Shown here: positions 9,227 through 17,770 of the stretch, one piece after another
Layout: the number at the start of each line of letters is the position of its first letter
How positions within the stretch are numbered: position 1 is the stretch's first letter
Source of the DNA: Runella aurantiaca
GTDB taxonomy: Bacteria; Bacteroidota; Bacteroidia; Cytophagales; Spirosomataceae
Direction: 5' to 3'
DNA: 64,000 nucleotides
Assembly: GCF_003339505.1 (NCBI RefSeq)
Contig: NZ_QPIW01000034.1
Coordinates: 1-64,000, forward strand
The notes under the pieces: generated by a model
The model's database searches: none
Seen by the model: the letters and a program-made list of their open reading frames with translations, nothing else
Told to the model about the DNA's origin: nothing
Program-made: the position numbers and the translations under genes

Positions 9227-10711
9227 TCAAAACAGCTTCTTGATGTCGTTTTTGGTGACTTTGCCCATGGCATTGCGGGGGAGTTCGTCGATGATTATGT
9301 AGTGGCGAGGTACCTTATAGGCGGGCATACGCTCGCGAAGCCATTGGTTGAGCGCTTTTAGGTCGATTTCGGGGTCTTTGACCATCAAGGCCGCAACGAC
9401 CAACTCCCCCCATTCTTCGTTGGGAATGCCGACCACGCTGCAATCGCTGATGGCGGGATGCGTGCGTAATACTTCTTCGATTTCGAGCGCGGAGATTTTA
9501 TAACCACCCGATTTGATGATGTCGATAGAATCGCGGCCCAAGATGCGGTAGTAGCCTTTTTCAACCACGGCCACGTCGCCTGTTTTGAACCAACCATCTT
9601 CCGTGAAAGTCTTTTGGGTGGCTTCGGGGCGTTGCCAGTATTCCAAAAATACGTTTTTGCCCTTCACCTGAATTTCTCCGGGTTGCCCTGTTTTGACGAC
9701 TTGATTTTGCTCATCGACCAACCGAACCCGAACGCCCGGCAGAGGTTTGCCGATGTAGCCTGCTTTGCGCTCGCCATGGTACGGATTGCTAATACCCATG
9801 CCGATTTCGGTCATGCCGTAGCGTTCCAAAAGCGTATGTCCGCTGATGGTTTCCCATTTTTCCATAACCGATACAGGCAATGCAGCCGAGCCAGAAACCA
9901 TCAGTCGAAAGCAGGAAAGGTTGTCTGAAATTACTTGTTGTTTCTCCTTTGGCAGACTTTCCCAGTAGGCGATAAGCTTGAAATAAATGGTCGGGACGGC
10001 CATGAATACATTGATTTTTTCTTGCAAAAATGCCCCAAAAACCGCTTCAGGCGAAAACGAAGACAAGAACTCCACCGTTGCGCCTGACCACAGCGCGCAA
10101 GAAATGACGTTAATAATGCCGTGAACGTGGTGCAACGGCAATACGCACAGAATGTGATCGTTGGCCGACCATTCCCAGGCTTTTACCAAGGTTGATACCT
10201 GCGCTTCGATGGTGCGGTGCGTCGTGACCACGCCTTTGGGCAGGTTAGTGGTTCCGCTGGTGTAGAGAATCATCGCCCGGCGGTCGGGCGAAATATTGGG
10301 CAGTTTTTGGGGAGATAAGGCAGCGTCTTTAACATCCGTTAAGGCAATGAAACGAAGGCCTTTTTGGGTAACCAACGGCGCTAAAAGCTCGGCGTATTCG
10401 GCCCCCGCCACGATGATTTGCGCGTCGGTATCGTCGATGACGTACTGTAAAGAGGGCAATGGGTACGTGATACACAACGGAACCGCCACGCCGCCAGCGC
10501 GCCAAATGCCCCACTGCACGCGCACATAATCAAAGCCGGGAGAGACCATGAAGGCGACGCGAGCTTCGGCCAAATCGGTTGTTTGCTCAAGTAATATTGA
10601 CGCAAATCCGTGCGAAGCTTCCAGTAAATGTTGGTAAGTATAGGTTTGATTGTCAGCGACAATGGCTTGATTGCCTTGGGTTTGGGAGGCGTTTTTGATT
10701 AACTGTAGCAT
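9227..10711 (-). CDS. matB: malonyl-CoA synthetase (malonate-CoA ligase)
   Basis: Cytoplasmic acyl-adenylate-forming enzyme of 494 residues. The AMP-binding P-loop ILYTSGTTNLPKGV, the motif ERYGMTEIGMGISNPYHGER and the hinge KTGDVAVVEKGYYRILGRDS are visible, and the C-terminus ends with the catalytic lysine context PRNAMGKVTKND. The A5-like motif MTEIGM.ISNP followed by GKPLPGVRVRLVD is typical of MatB and its mitochondrial relative ACSF3, which convert malonate, ATP and CoA to malonyl-CoA, AMP and pyrophosphate. The downstream malonate transporter genes on the same strand strongly support this substrate. No malonate decarboxylase genes are seen nearby, so malonate probably feeds fatty acid synthesis or a separate decarboxylase. 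Confidence 0.87.
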   Translation of the reverse strand: MLQLIKNASQTQGNQAIVADNQTYTYQHLLEASHGFASILLEQTTDLAEARVAFMVSPGFDYVRVQWGIWRAGGVAVPLCITYPLPSLQYVIDDTDAQIIVAGAEYAELLAPLVTQKGLRFIALTDVKDAALSPQKLPNISPDRRAMILYTSGTTNLPKGVVTTHRTIEAQVSTLVKAWEWSANDHILCVLPLHHVHGIINVISCALWSGATVEFLSSFSPEAVFGAFLQEKINVFMAVPTIYFKLIAYWESLPKEKQQVISDNLSCFRLMVSGSAALPVSVMEKWETISGHTLLERYGMTEIGMGISNPYHGERKAGYIGKPLPGVRVRLVDEQNQVVKTGQPGEIQVKGKNVFLEYWQRPEATQKTFTEDGWFKTGDVAVVEKGYYRILGRDSIDIIKSGGYKISALEIEEVLRTHPAISDCSVVGIPNEEWGELVVAALMVKDPEIDLKALNQWLRERMPAYKVPRHYIIIDELPRNAMGKVTKNDIKKLF

Positions 10712-10902
10712 AGGTTAAAAAAAGGAAAGGCTCAAAGCTATTCGAAAACGAGCATTCTGCCAAAAATCAGCGAAGCTTATTGAAAATGGATTTCGCATTA
10801 TTACAAAAGGTTATTCACGTTGAATCCATAAAAGAGAGAAGACCATGAAAAAGATATAGGTATTGCTCTGTTTTTCAATTTGTTCGGCGGTTGATGAATG
10901 GG

Positions 10903-11772
10903 TTAATGCAACGGCCTTCCTTTCACAATACCCCCGCGGGCGTCATCTATTCCGTGTTGAACAATAAAAGCCAAAGGGTCAATCTCGGCAATGGCATCGC
11001 GTAGGCGGCTCACTTCCAGTCGCGTAACGACAGAATAGAGTACTTTTGTGGCTTCTGTTTGAGCGCCTCTTTTTCCAAATCCTTTTTCGCTATTGAGCAC
11101 TGTTACACCTTTGTGCAGTTTGTCGGTAAGCAGCTCCCGGATTTCTTCGTGATGGTCTGACACAATCCAGATGGCAGTATATTCTTCAATCCCATGAATC
11201 AGAAAATCGACGGTTTTGGAAGCGGTAAAATAGGTGAGCATAGAATAAAGGGCAATATCTACCCCCAAAAAGTAAGCAGCCGTAGCAAAAATGAAAATAT
11301 TCATCCCCAGAATAACGTCGCCGACCCGCACGCTTGAGTTTCGTCGACTCACCAACAACGCGGCCACTTCTGTACCATCTAACACCGCTCCTCCTCGCAT
11401 AGCCAACCCAATACCAGCTCCGATAAAGAAGCCGCCGAAAACCGATGTTAACAATAAATCGGGGGTAACATCTGGAAATTCGACCAAAGCTAGACACAAC
11501 GCCAACCCCGTAATGGCGGCGGTACTTTTGAACGCAAAGGCCTTGCCGATTTGGCGATAGCCCATGATGATAAACGGAAAGTTGATGATAGGGATAAGCA
11601 CCGCCAACGGAACGTGAAAAATAGAAGCCAACAACATGGAAATTCCAGTAACTCCGCCGTCGATAAAGTGGCTGGAAAGTAAGAACCCTTTCAGGCCCAA
11701 TGCGGCGCTGAAAATTCCCGCCGTAATAAGTACTGCATCTTTTACTAATGAACGTTTTGTAATGCCTTGCAT
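10903..11772 (-). CDS. YitT family membrane protein
   Basis: Membrane protein of 289 residues. Five or six hydrophobic helices make up the YitT/DUF161 region (about residues 10-195; GGVTGISMLLASIFHVPLA and the later DGTEVAALLV), and a soluble C-terminal DUF2179-like domain follows (about 205-280, including KGVTVLNSEKGFG). This domain order is standard for the family. Function remains unclear in all organisms; an ion or small-molecule transport role has been suggested but not settled. It lies alone between matB and a divergent AraC-type gene. Confidence 0.85.
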   Translation of the reverse strand: MQGITKRSLVKDAVLITAGIFSAALGLKGFLLSSHFIDGGVTGISMLLASIFHVPLAVLIPIINFPFIIMGYRQIGKAFAFKSTAAITGLALCLALVEFPDVTPDLLLTSVFGGFFIGAGIGLAMRGGAVLDGTEVAALLVSRRNSSVRVGDVILGMNIFIFATAAYFLGVDIALYSMLTYFTASKTVDFLIHGIEEYTAIWIVSDHHEEIRELLTDKLHKGVTVLNSEKGFGKRGAQTEATKVLYSVVTRLEVSRLRDAIAEIDPLAFIVQHGIDDARGGIVKGRPLH

Positions 11773-12036
11773 ACTGTTAATGGTAGATATTGAGGGGTGA
11801 TGATATAGTTTTAACGCTGAACTTTATCAATTACAGCAATTTTGAGGAGATTCGCAATAACCTTGATATTGACATTGGGTACGTGACTTTTCCTAATTCT
11901 ATGCGGAGGAGACTATACGGGCCGCGCTCAAAATCTTTTGTTTGTGTGGCCCGTACGAGAAAAAAGTAAAATTGATTTAGTAGTTCATGCAACGTTGAGG
12001 GGCCTTTTCTCATCTTATCACAAAACCAGCCATGAG

Positions 12037-12549
12037 ATGAAAGAACTACCGATTAATTTTAATGGGTTATTGGGGTGGATGGGCCTCTTTGGAGGTTTGG
12101 TTTGGGTGCTGCTTTTTGTGGTACGCTCTGAAAAAATGCTTCAAAAACCCATGAAAATCAACTTGCTGTTTTTTGGTAGAAAGGCAAATCAAGAATACGG
12201 CGTTCGTCTACTAAATCGCCTGTTCAGGCTCATGAACAATGAAAAACCTTATCTCGAAAAAAACATTTCACTAGAATCACTGGCGGCTCGACTCAATGTT
12301 ACGGCGGCGCAGTTGACGCAGGTAATCGACGAAAATTTAGAACAAGGCTTCCCCGAATTGATTTCAACTTACCGCATTCAGGAAGCCAAGCGCTTGCTTG
12401 TAATGCCCGAATACCAACACGGCAAAATGGAAGACCTCGCGTACAAAGTGGGGTACGAGTCTATCGCTTTGTTTGACGACGCCTTTAAAAACTTCACCGA
12501 GCAGACCCCCACCGAATATAAAAAGAGAATGAGCATGATTTGTCTGTAA
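12037..12549 (+). CDS. short membrane-anchored AraC-type regulator, possibly truncated
   Basis: Protein of about 170 residues with one transmembrane helix near the start (LLGWMGLFGGLVWVLLFVV) and an AraC-type helix-turn-helix region in the last 110 residues. ISLESLAARLNVTAAQLTQVI is the first HTH, ISTYRIQEAKRLL the linker helix, and MEDLAYKVGYESIALFDDAFK with TPTEYKKRM the second HTH. The open frame extends to a TTG at 11938, but the ATG at 12037 is preferred. Bacteroidota usually have longer versions with TPR repeats or seven membrane helices before this region, so the gene may be the 3' end of a once longer regulator (inference). Targets are unknown. Confidence 0.72.
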   Translation: MKELPINFNGLLGWMGLFGGLVWVLLFVVRSEKMLQKPMKINLLFFGRKANQEYGVRLLNRLFRLMNNEKPYLEKNISLESLAARLNVTAAQLTQVIDENLEQGFPELISTYRIQEAKRLLVMPEYQHGKMEDLAYKVGYESIALFDDAFKNFTEQTPTEYKKRMSMICL

Positions 12550-12600
12550 ACTATTTTATAAACAATAGTAAAATAGTAGAGAAATCATTAACGCTACCTG

Positions 12601-12630
12601 TTGCCAAATCGAAAGGAGTTCCTAAATTTG
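12601..12630 (+). promoter_or_regulatory. candidate promoter TTG-N19-TAAATTTG
   Basis: TTG at 12601-12603 and TAAATTTG at 12623-12630 match the Bacteroidota -33/-7 pattern with 19 bases between. The predicted transcript would start about 10 bases before the acyltransferase start codons. Confidence 0.5.
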
Positions 12631-12646
12631 AGGTACCTAAACCTTG

Positions 12647-13246
12647 ATGATGATGAATTGGCTCTTTGCATTTTTATACCGAATTTTCGGATGGGGAATC
12701 CTTGGACGTGTTCCCAAAGACCTAAAAAAGGCAATATGGGTAGTTTGCCCGCACTGGAACAGCTCTGATTTTTTTATTGGAGTTGGCGTAAGAGCCTTCA
12801 TTGGGGTTAAAATGGGCTTTCTGGGAAAAAGCTCTCTCTTTAAATGGTATTCGGCTTGGTTTTTTCGGGCATTGGGTGGGTATCCCGTATACCGTGAAAA
12901 ATCCAATAATTTGGTGGATGCCGTGGCCGAGACTTTCAAACAAAACGAGTTTATTCACATCGCCATTGCCCCCGAAGGCACCCGCAGCAATACTTCCAAA
13001 CTCAAAACGGGCTTTTATTTTATGGCGCTCAAAGCCCAAGTTCCGCTGGTGCTCGTCGGCTTTGATTATACCCGAAAATTGGTGGTATTCGGTGAGCCCA
13101 TTTACCTCACTGGCGATTATGTCAAGGATATGAAGCCCTTCTATGATTTTTACCTGACGATTCAAAGTCCCAAAAAAGAATGGTTGCAGTTGTATGAACA
13201 AACGGGCGTTATTCCTTTTCCAAAAGAGCAAAAGACAGAAAGGTAA
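12647..13246 (+). CDS. PlsC-like acyltransferase
   Basis: Membrane-associated acyltransferase of about 199 residues. It has a short hydrophobic N-terminus, the HX4D catalytic motif as CPHWNSSD (His and Asp about residues 36 and 41), and block III APEGTRS about 70 residues later. This is the layout of 1-acyl-glycerol-3-phosphate acyltransferases (PlsC) and related lysophospholipid or ornithine-lipid acyltransferases. The protein is shorter than typical PlsC (about 240), so its acceptor is not certain. The start is a run of three ATG codons after a TTG; the first ATG is used here. A consensus promoter lies directly upstream and the gene appears to be transcribed alone. Confidence 0.82.
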   Translation: MMMNWLFAFLYRIFGWGILGRVPKDLKKAIWVVCPHWNSSDFFIGVGVRAFIGVKMGFLGKSSLFKWYSAWFFRALGGYPVYREKSNNLVDAVAETFKQNEFIHIAIAPEGTRSNTSKLKTGFYFMALKAQVPLVLVGFDYTRKLVVFGEPIYLTGDYVKDMKPFYDFYLTIQSPKKEWLQLYEQTGVIPFPKEQKTER

Positions 13247-13355
13247 AGTTGAGAACCGAAAAACTGAGAAATTTAAAATGTAAATCGGGAGGCCGTGATG
13301 GCATCTTGCAGGGTGCGGCTTTAGTAACGATATAAATTTTTTGTGATACCTAATT

Positions 13356-14468
13356 TTATAATCTCATCAAAAACGCCGCAATTCGCTCACTTGCCAAGCC
13401 GTCGCCGTAGGGATTATTTGCCTCCGACATTTGTCGGTAAAGGGTTTCGTTTTCACATAACTCGCTGACGGAATGTACAATAGAGTCGCGATTGGCCCCT
13501 ACGAGTTTAACGGTGCCCGCATCGATGGCCTCGGGGCGCTCGGTGGTGTCCCGCATGACCAAAACGGGCTTCCCCAAACTCGGAGCTTCTTCTTGCACAC
13601 CGCCCGAATCGGTCAGAATGGCCCAACTTTTTTTCATGGCGTACACAAAATTGGTGTAATCCATCGGCGCTGGTAAATGTACGTTGGGTAGGTTGCCCAA
13701 TCGGTCATAGACTGGTTGCTGAACGTTTGGATTGAGGTGAACCGGGTAGACTATTTCTAGGTCTAGGTATTTCTCGGCCACATGACGTAAGGCGTCACAA
13801 ATTTGGATAAAGCCATCACCGAAGTTCTCGCGACGATGCCCTGTCACAAGCAAAATTTTTCGACCCGATTCAAAAACGCGTTGCACAGAAAGCGGAATGT
13901 CAACAGAAAAATGCGTGGCTCGTTGGCTGACGTAGAGTAAAGAATCAATAACCGTATTGCCCGTTTTTAAGATAAGTTCAGGAGCAATGCCCTCCTTTAA
14001 AAGTGCCTGTACATTGCGGTCGGTGGGAGCAAAATAATAGTTGGCTAAACGGTCGGTAATGAGGCGATTGGCCTCTTCAGGATAGGGTGATTGAAGATTG
14101 CCCGTACGCAACCCTGCTTCAACGTGCGCAATCTTAATGCCTGCATAAAAAGCGGCCAACGACGTAGCCATGCACGTAGTGGTATCTCCGTGTACCAACA
14201 CAACATCTGGGCGATAGGATTGAAAAAGCGTGCGTAGGCCCGTCAGAATACGGCAGGTAATATCGGTCAAATCCTGCCCAGCCTGCATTACGTTGAGGTC
14301 AAAGTCGGGCGTTAGTTCAAAAATATCCAATACCTGATCCAGCATCTGCCGGTGCTGTCCAGTCACGCACAGTTTATGCTCAACGTGCGGGTTTTGGCTT
14401 AAATTTCGTACCACCATCGCCATTTTAATGGCTTCGGGGCGGGTACCGAATACGGTCAATAACTTCAT
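13356..14468 (-). CDS. wecB: UDP-N-acetylglucosamine 2-epimerase (non-hydrolysing)
   Basis: Cytoplasmic enzyme of 370 residues that interconverts UDP-GlcNAc and UDP-ManNAc, precursors for surface polysaccharides. The start at 14468 gives the hallmark opening MKLLTVFGTRPEAIKMA. Further hallmarks are VHGDTTTCMATSLAAF, HVEAGLRTG, PEEANRLITDRL, VTGHRRENFG, YPVHLNPNVQ, and the C-terminal LTDSGGVQEEAPSLGKPVLV. Length and motifs match the WecB/MnaA family throughout. It stands without other polysaccharide genes in this stretch, so which glycan it serves cannot be told from context. Confidence 0.95.
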   Translation of the reverse strand: MKLLTVFGTRPEAIKMAMVVRNLSQNPHVEHKLCVTGQHRQMLDQVLDIFELTPDFDLNVMQAGQDLTDITCRILTGLRTLFQSYRPDVVLVHGDTTTCMATSLAAFYAGIKIAHVEAGLRTGNLQSPYPEEANRLITDRLANYYFAPTDRNVQALLKEGIAPELILKTGNTVIDSLLYVSQRATHFSVDIPLSVQRVFESGRKILLVTGHRRENFGDGFIQICDALRHVAEKYLDLEIVYPVHLNPNVQQPVYDRLGNLPNVHLPAPMDYTNFVYAMKKSWAILTDSGGVQEEAPSLGKPVLVMRDTTERPEAIDAGTVKLVGANRDSIVHSVSELCENETLYRQMSEANNPYGDGLASERIAAFLMRL

Positions 14469-14516
14469 TTTCTGGGAAGCAAACAATGTAAAAATGGCAC
14501 TAGATACACGGTCAAT

Positions 14517-14864
14517 TTATGCGATACTCGCCATCGTATCGGGTTTCCACCCCACGGCCACAATTTTTCCGTCTTTTTCAATGACTGGGCGCTTAATCAC
14601 TGAAGGTTTCTCCATCATGAGTGCAATCGCGCTTTCGTTGTCTTGAACGGCATTTTTTTGTTCCTCAGAGAGCTGTTTCCACGTGGTTCCCGCCCGATTG
14701 ATGAGGATTTCTTTGGGCTGTTGGGTGAGCCAAAGCGCCAGTTTTTCGTGCGAAATTCCCTGTTTTTTATAATCATGAAACGTGAAGGGAAATTGATTCT
14801 CTTTCAGCGCAGTTAGTGTTTTTTTGACGGTGTCGCAGTTGGGGATTCCGTAAACGGTCAACAT
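14517..14864 (-). CDS. ArsC/Spx family thioredoxin-fold protein (YffB-like)
   Basis: Small protein of 115 residues with a thioredoxin-type fold signature: MLTVYGIPNCDTVKK with a single active-site cysteine (Cys10), HDYKKQGIS, and the conserved IKRPVIE near residue 90. Only one cysteine is present and the CX5R/CX3T features of true ArsC arsenate reductases are not clear; YffB-type members are glutathione- or thiol-linked reductases of unknown substrate, and Spx is an RNA polymerase partner in Firmicutes. The YffB-like group is the best fit. There is a 48-base gap to wecB on the same strand, so co-transcription is possible. Confidence 0.82.
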   Translation of the reverse strand: MLTVYGIPNCDTVKKTLTALKENQFPFTFHDYKKQGISHEKLALWLTQQPKEILINRAGTTWKQLSEEQKNAVQDNESAIALMMEKPSVIKRPVIEKDGKIVAVGWKPDTMASIA

Positions 14865-14934
14865 AAGGGTAAATGTATTGGTGAATAGAACTGCAAAGTA
14901 GAAAACTTTTTTGAGTAGGGCGTGTTAAGTAGCC

Positions 14935-15369
14935 ATGAAACTTATTCTGAGAACCACCGTTCAGCAGTCCTACTTACAGGTTTGGAAAGGCTTTGATGAA
15001 ACACTCTTTCGTCGGCTGAGTCCTCCTTTTCCTCCCGTTCGGGTGGTTCGCTTTGATGGGTGTCTGAAAGGAAATATGGTGGAATTAGAACTAAATTTTT
15101 TTCTCTTCAAACAACTTTGGACGAGTAAAATTACGGAGCAGCAAGGCAATGCTGAGGAGTTTTTTTTTATTGATGAAGGTGTAAAACTTCCGTTTTTCTT
15201 AAGTTATTGGCGGCACCGTCACCGAATCATTAAAGATGGTGAGCATACCATCATTGTGGATGAGATTGACTTTCGTACGCCTTTTATCCTGACAAATTAC
15301 CTGTTTTATCCCCTTTTATACGGGCAGTTTTTGTACCGAAAGCCCATTTACCGTAAAGTGTTTTCGTAA
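14935..15369 (+). CDS. SRPBCC-like hypothetical protein
   Basis: Protein of 144 residues without a signal peptide. The opening MKLILRTTVQQSYLQVWKGF, the aromatic-rich central strand region and the later HTIIVDEIDFRTPF pattern resemble SRPBCC/START-type ligand-binding folds, often annotated as cyclase/dehydrase-like in Bacteroidota. No catalytic residues are recognisable. It is a lone gene on the plus strand between two minus-strand genes; its stop lies 15 bases from the end of the ABC ATPase gene, which converges on it. Confidence 0.65.
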   Translation: MKLILRTTVQQSYLQVWKGFDETLFRRLSPPFPPVRVVRFDGCLKGNMVELELNFFLFKQLWTSKITEQQGNAEEFFFIDEGVKLPFFLSYWRHRHRIIKDGEHTIIVDEIDFRTPFILTNYLFYPLLYGQFLYRKPIYRKVFS

Positions 15370-15384
15370 ATAAATCGAAAATCC

Positions 15385-16134
15385 TTATTGGCGGCTCATG
15401 TCTCGTAGTAGCTTATTGGCAAAAATAAATTCATTCAGTTCGGTCACTTTTGACTGGGTAATGGTGGTGTTGTCGCCTTCCCAGACTTTATGACCTTTGT
15501 ACAGAAACATCACTTTTTCGCCGATTTCCAAGACCGAGTTCATGTCGTGCGTAATCACGACGGTGGTAATGTGGTATTCGTCCGTAATTTCCTTGATGAG
15601 CTCATCAATTTTGATGGACGTGAGCGGGTCTAAGCCAGAGTTTGGCTCGTCGCAAAATAAATACTTTGGATTCATTACGATGGCCCGTGCAATGCCGACG
15701 CGCTTTTTCATCCCGCCGCTGATTTCGGAAGGCATCCGCCCAGCGGCTTGCTCAAGACCTACGCGGCTAAGGCAAAAATTTACGCGGTCGCCTTTTTCGC
15801 TTTCGCTCATATTGGTGAGCATTTCGAGCGGAAAGCGTACATTTTGGGCCACAGTCTTGGAATCAAACAACGCTCCACCCTGAAAAAGAACGCCCATTTC
15901 GCGCCGAATCTGCTTGCGGGTGTCTTCATCACTGTTCCAAAAATCGCGACCGTTGTACAGTACATTGCCGTGGTCGGGTTTGACAAGGCCAATGAGGCAT
16001 TTGAGCAGCACGCTTTTACCCGTGCCGCTCCCGCCAATGATTAAGTTTGTATCGCCGGGTTTGAACGTCCCAGAAACACCCTCCAATACCATGCGTCCAT
16101 CGAAGGACTTAGAAATGTCGGTAAATTGAATCAT
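15385..16134 (-). CDS. MlaF-like ABC transporter ATPase
   Basis: ATPase of 249 residues. Walker A is GGSGTGKS, the signature motif ISGGMKKRVGIARAI, Walker B YLFCDEPNSGLDP, and the switch histidine ITHDMNSV. The SGGMKKRV form and DEPNSGLDP are typical of the MlaF/organic-solvent resistance subfamily that drives phospholipid movement between membranes. Such genes usually sit beside mlaE (permease) and mlaD (MCE protein); here the next upstream gene, 6 bases away on the same strand, is tatC, and no permease is in view. The partner permease is therefore likely encoded elsewhere (inference). Confidence 0.9.
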   Translation of the reverse strand: MIQFTDISKSFDGRMVLEGVSGTFKPGDTNLIIGGSGTGKSVLLKCLIGLVKPDHGNVLYNGRDFWNSDEDTRKQIRREMGVLFQGGALFDSKTVAQNVRFPLEMLTNMSESEKGDRVNFCLSRVGLEQAAGRMPSEISGGMKKRVGIARAIVMNPKYLFCDEPNSGLDPLTSIKIDELIKEITDEYHITTVVITHDMNSVLEIGEKVMFLYKGHKVWEGDNTTITQSKVTELNEFIFANKLLRDMSRQ

Positions 16135-16140
16135 GATTAA

Positions 16141-17043
16141 TTACATGTCAGCATCAGGATTCCAAGGCTCACCCATTGCGCTGGCTTCTTCTTCCTTGGC
16201 TTCCAATTCGGCGTCTTCTTTTTTACTGCGCTCTACCCACGCCGAAACCATGATGCTGATTTCGTACAAAAGCGTTAAAGGTAATGCCACCAATACCTGA
16301 CTGAGCACGTCGGGAGAGGGGGTAATGACCGCCGCCAAAATCAAAATAACCACAAAGGCGTGTTTGCGGTACTCGCGCATGAAGCGAGGGTTAAGAAAAC
16401 CGATTCGCGACAAAACGAACGCTACCACTGGCAACTGGAATGTAAGCCCGCAGGCAAGCGTCAATACCGAAATCAGCCCTACATATGAGGTGATGTCAAA
16501 TTGGTTCTTGATGCGGGGGTCTAATTGGAAATTGGCTAAAAAGTTGATAGCCAGCGGAGAAACAATATAGTATCCGAAGAAAACACCCGACAAAAATAGA
16601 AAAGTAACGTAGAAAACCGCGCCCCGCGATACGCGCCGCTCAGCAGGCTTAAGACCTGGCTTGATAAAGCGCCATACTTCCCAAAAAGCATAAGGGAACG
16701 CAAACAATAAACCTATGATAACCGAAGAAAGCAGCGCCATGGTAAATTGGCCTGCCATCTCACGGCTCTGTAATTCGAAGTCTAATTTGTCAATACAAAG
16801 TCCTTCGGCACCCGTGAAGTCAGCGATTTTGCAAAGCATCCGATAGGTCCAAAAATCAGACTTGGAAGGACCTAATATGATTTTGTCATAGATTTCTTCA
16901 ATGTAAATAAAAGCGGCAATGGTAAAAATTAAAATCGCCCCTACGGCCCGAATTACGTGCCAACGCAATTCTTCGAGGTGCTCAATAAAACTCATTTCGT
17001 CGCCGGTGGCATTCTCTTTATCAAATTCTTGGTCGAGTGGCAT
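16141..17043 (-). CDS. tatC: Sec-independent protein translocase TatC
   Basis: Inner-membrane protein of 300 residues with six predicted helices. The family signature MSFIEHLEELRWHVIRAV lies at about residues 17-34, and the later FWEVWRFIKPGLKPAERR loop and C-terminal helices are typical. TatC recognises twin-arginine signal peptides and forms the receptor of the folded-protein export system. No tatA/tatB gene lies next to it. It is cotranscribed, by spacing, with the MlaF-like ATPase. The charged tail (ERSKKEDAELEAKEEE) is longer than in E. coli. Two glycan enzymes at the right end of this window carry apparent Tat signals. Confidence 0.95.
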   Translation of the reverse strand: MPLDQEFDKENATGDEMSFIEHLEELRWHVIRAVGAILIFTIAAFIYIEEIYDKIILGPSKSDFWTYRMLCKIADFTGAEGLCIDKLDFELQSREMAGQFTMALLSSVIIGLLFAFPYAFWEVWRFIKPGLKPAERRVSRGAVFYVTFLFLSGVFFGYYIVSPLAINFLANFQLDPRIKNQFDITSYVGLISVLTLACGLTFQLPVVAFVLSRIGFLNPRFMREYRKHAFVVILILAAVITPSPDVLSQVLVALPLTLLYEISIMVSAWVERSKKEDAELEAKEEEASAMGEPWNPDADM

Positions 17044-17137
17044 TGGTTATTTTATATTGATGGTACTCAATTTGTGTTACAAATAATGGATATTCCGGTC
17101 CTAGTAAAATACAATGCAATGTACTAACTACTCCGTA

Positions 17138-17179
17138 CAAACATACAAAGGTACACGCTTAGACGCTTTTGCGTTACAA
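17138..17179 (-). promoter_or_regulatory. candidate promoter region for tatC
   Basis: The minus strand carries two adjacent TAnnTTTG matches (TACCTTTG at 17146-17153 and TATGTTTG at 17138-17145) with a TTG at 17177-17179 as possible -33 box, spaced 23 bases from the first. They lie about 100 bases before tatC in a 298-base gap with no other feature. Confidence 0.35.
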
Positions 17180-17341
17180 TTTCTTTAAAAATTAGGTTCA
17201 GTTTTGGGCTTCTAGTAGGTTTTTACGACTTTTGAGAAAGATTTGCTAGCTGATTTTAAGTGGAATTGAATGGATTAGGCGTAAATTGTCTCTGTTATTC
17301 ACCCTTAAAATTCCAGTAATCAACTTAAAAACATCCACATA

Positions 17342-17770
17342 ATGGCTTCACTCCCAAAAAATATCCTGACTTTTGAGGAGCCATTTGGTGACACCAATGG
17401 CCGGATTACCGAATTACAAACTGCCTCAGAAGGGTATCGCCGTCTGCTGGAAGAAAAAATAGAAGACTTAAAAGTGGATGCCGTCGAAATCGGTAAGCAG
17501 GCGTTGGTCATCGGTGGCGTGATTGTGGCGGTCTATTTATTGGTTGATGCGCTATTGCCGGAAGATGAACCTGAAATAAAAGCAAAAAATACGAGCAACG
17601 TTTCAGGGGGCATTGAGCGTCATACAGAAAAAACATCGTGGGTTGTGAAAGCCGTTACTTCTTATGCGACGACTTGGCTACTAGGACTGGCACGACAAAA
17701 ATTAATGGATTTTTTGGCTACTCAGCAAAATACGAATGCAGGCACAGATACGAACGAAACTTCAAAGTAA
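17342..17770 (+). CDS. hypothetical single-pass membrane protein
   Basis: Protein of 142 residues. It has a polar N-terminal half with a likely helix (GRITELQTASEGYRRLLEEK), one hydrophobic segment at about residues 57-76 (ALVIGGVIVAVYLLVDALL), and a second moderately hydrophobic helix (VVKAVTSYATTWLLGLARQK). No family was recognised; the form resembles small phage-shock or YtxH-like membrane proteins but without a diagnostic motif. The following gene starts 35 bases before this one stops, so the two are translationally coupled, and a role linked to membrane lipids is possible (inference). Confidence 0.7.
   Translation: MASLPKNILTFEEPFGDTNGRITELQTASEGYRRLLEEKIEDLKVDAVEIGKQALVIGGVIVAVYLLVDALLPEDEPEIKAKNTSNVSGGIERHTEKTSWVVKAVTSYATTWLLGLARQKLMDFLATQQNTNAGTDTNETSK

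Noticed and set aside
10844-10900. Signal-peptide-like start ATGAAAAAGATATAG
   Set aside because: A stop follows after four codons; possibly a remnant, but too short to call.
11831-12013. Short minus-strand frame before the AraC-type gene
   Set aside because: No family pattern and overlap with the regulator's upstream region.
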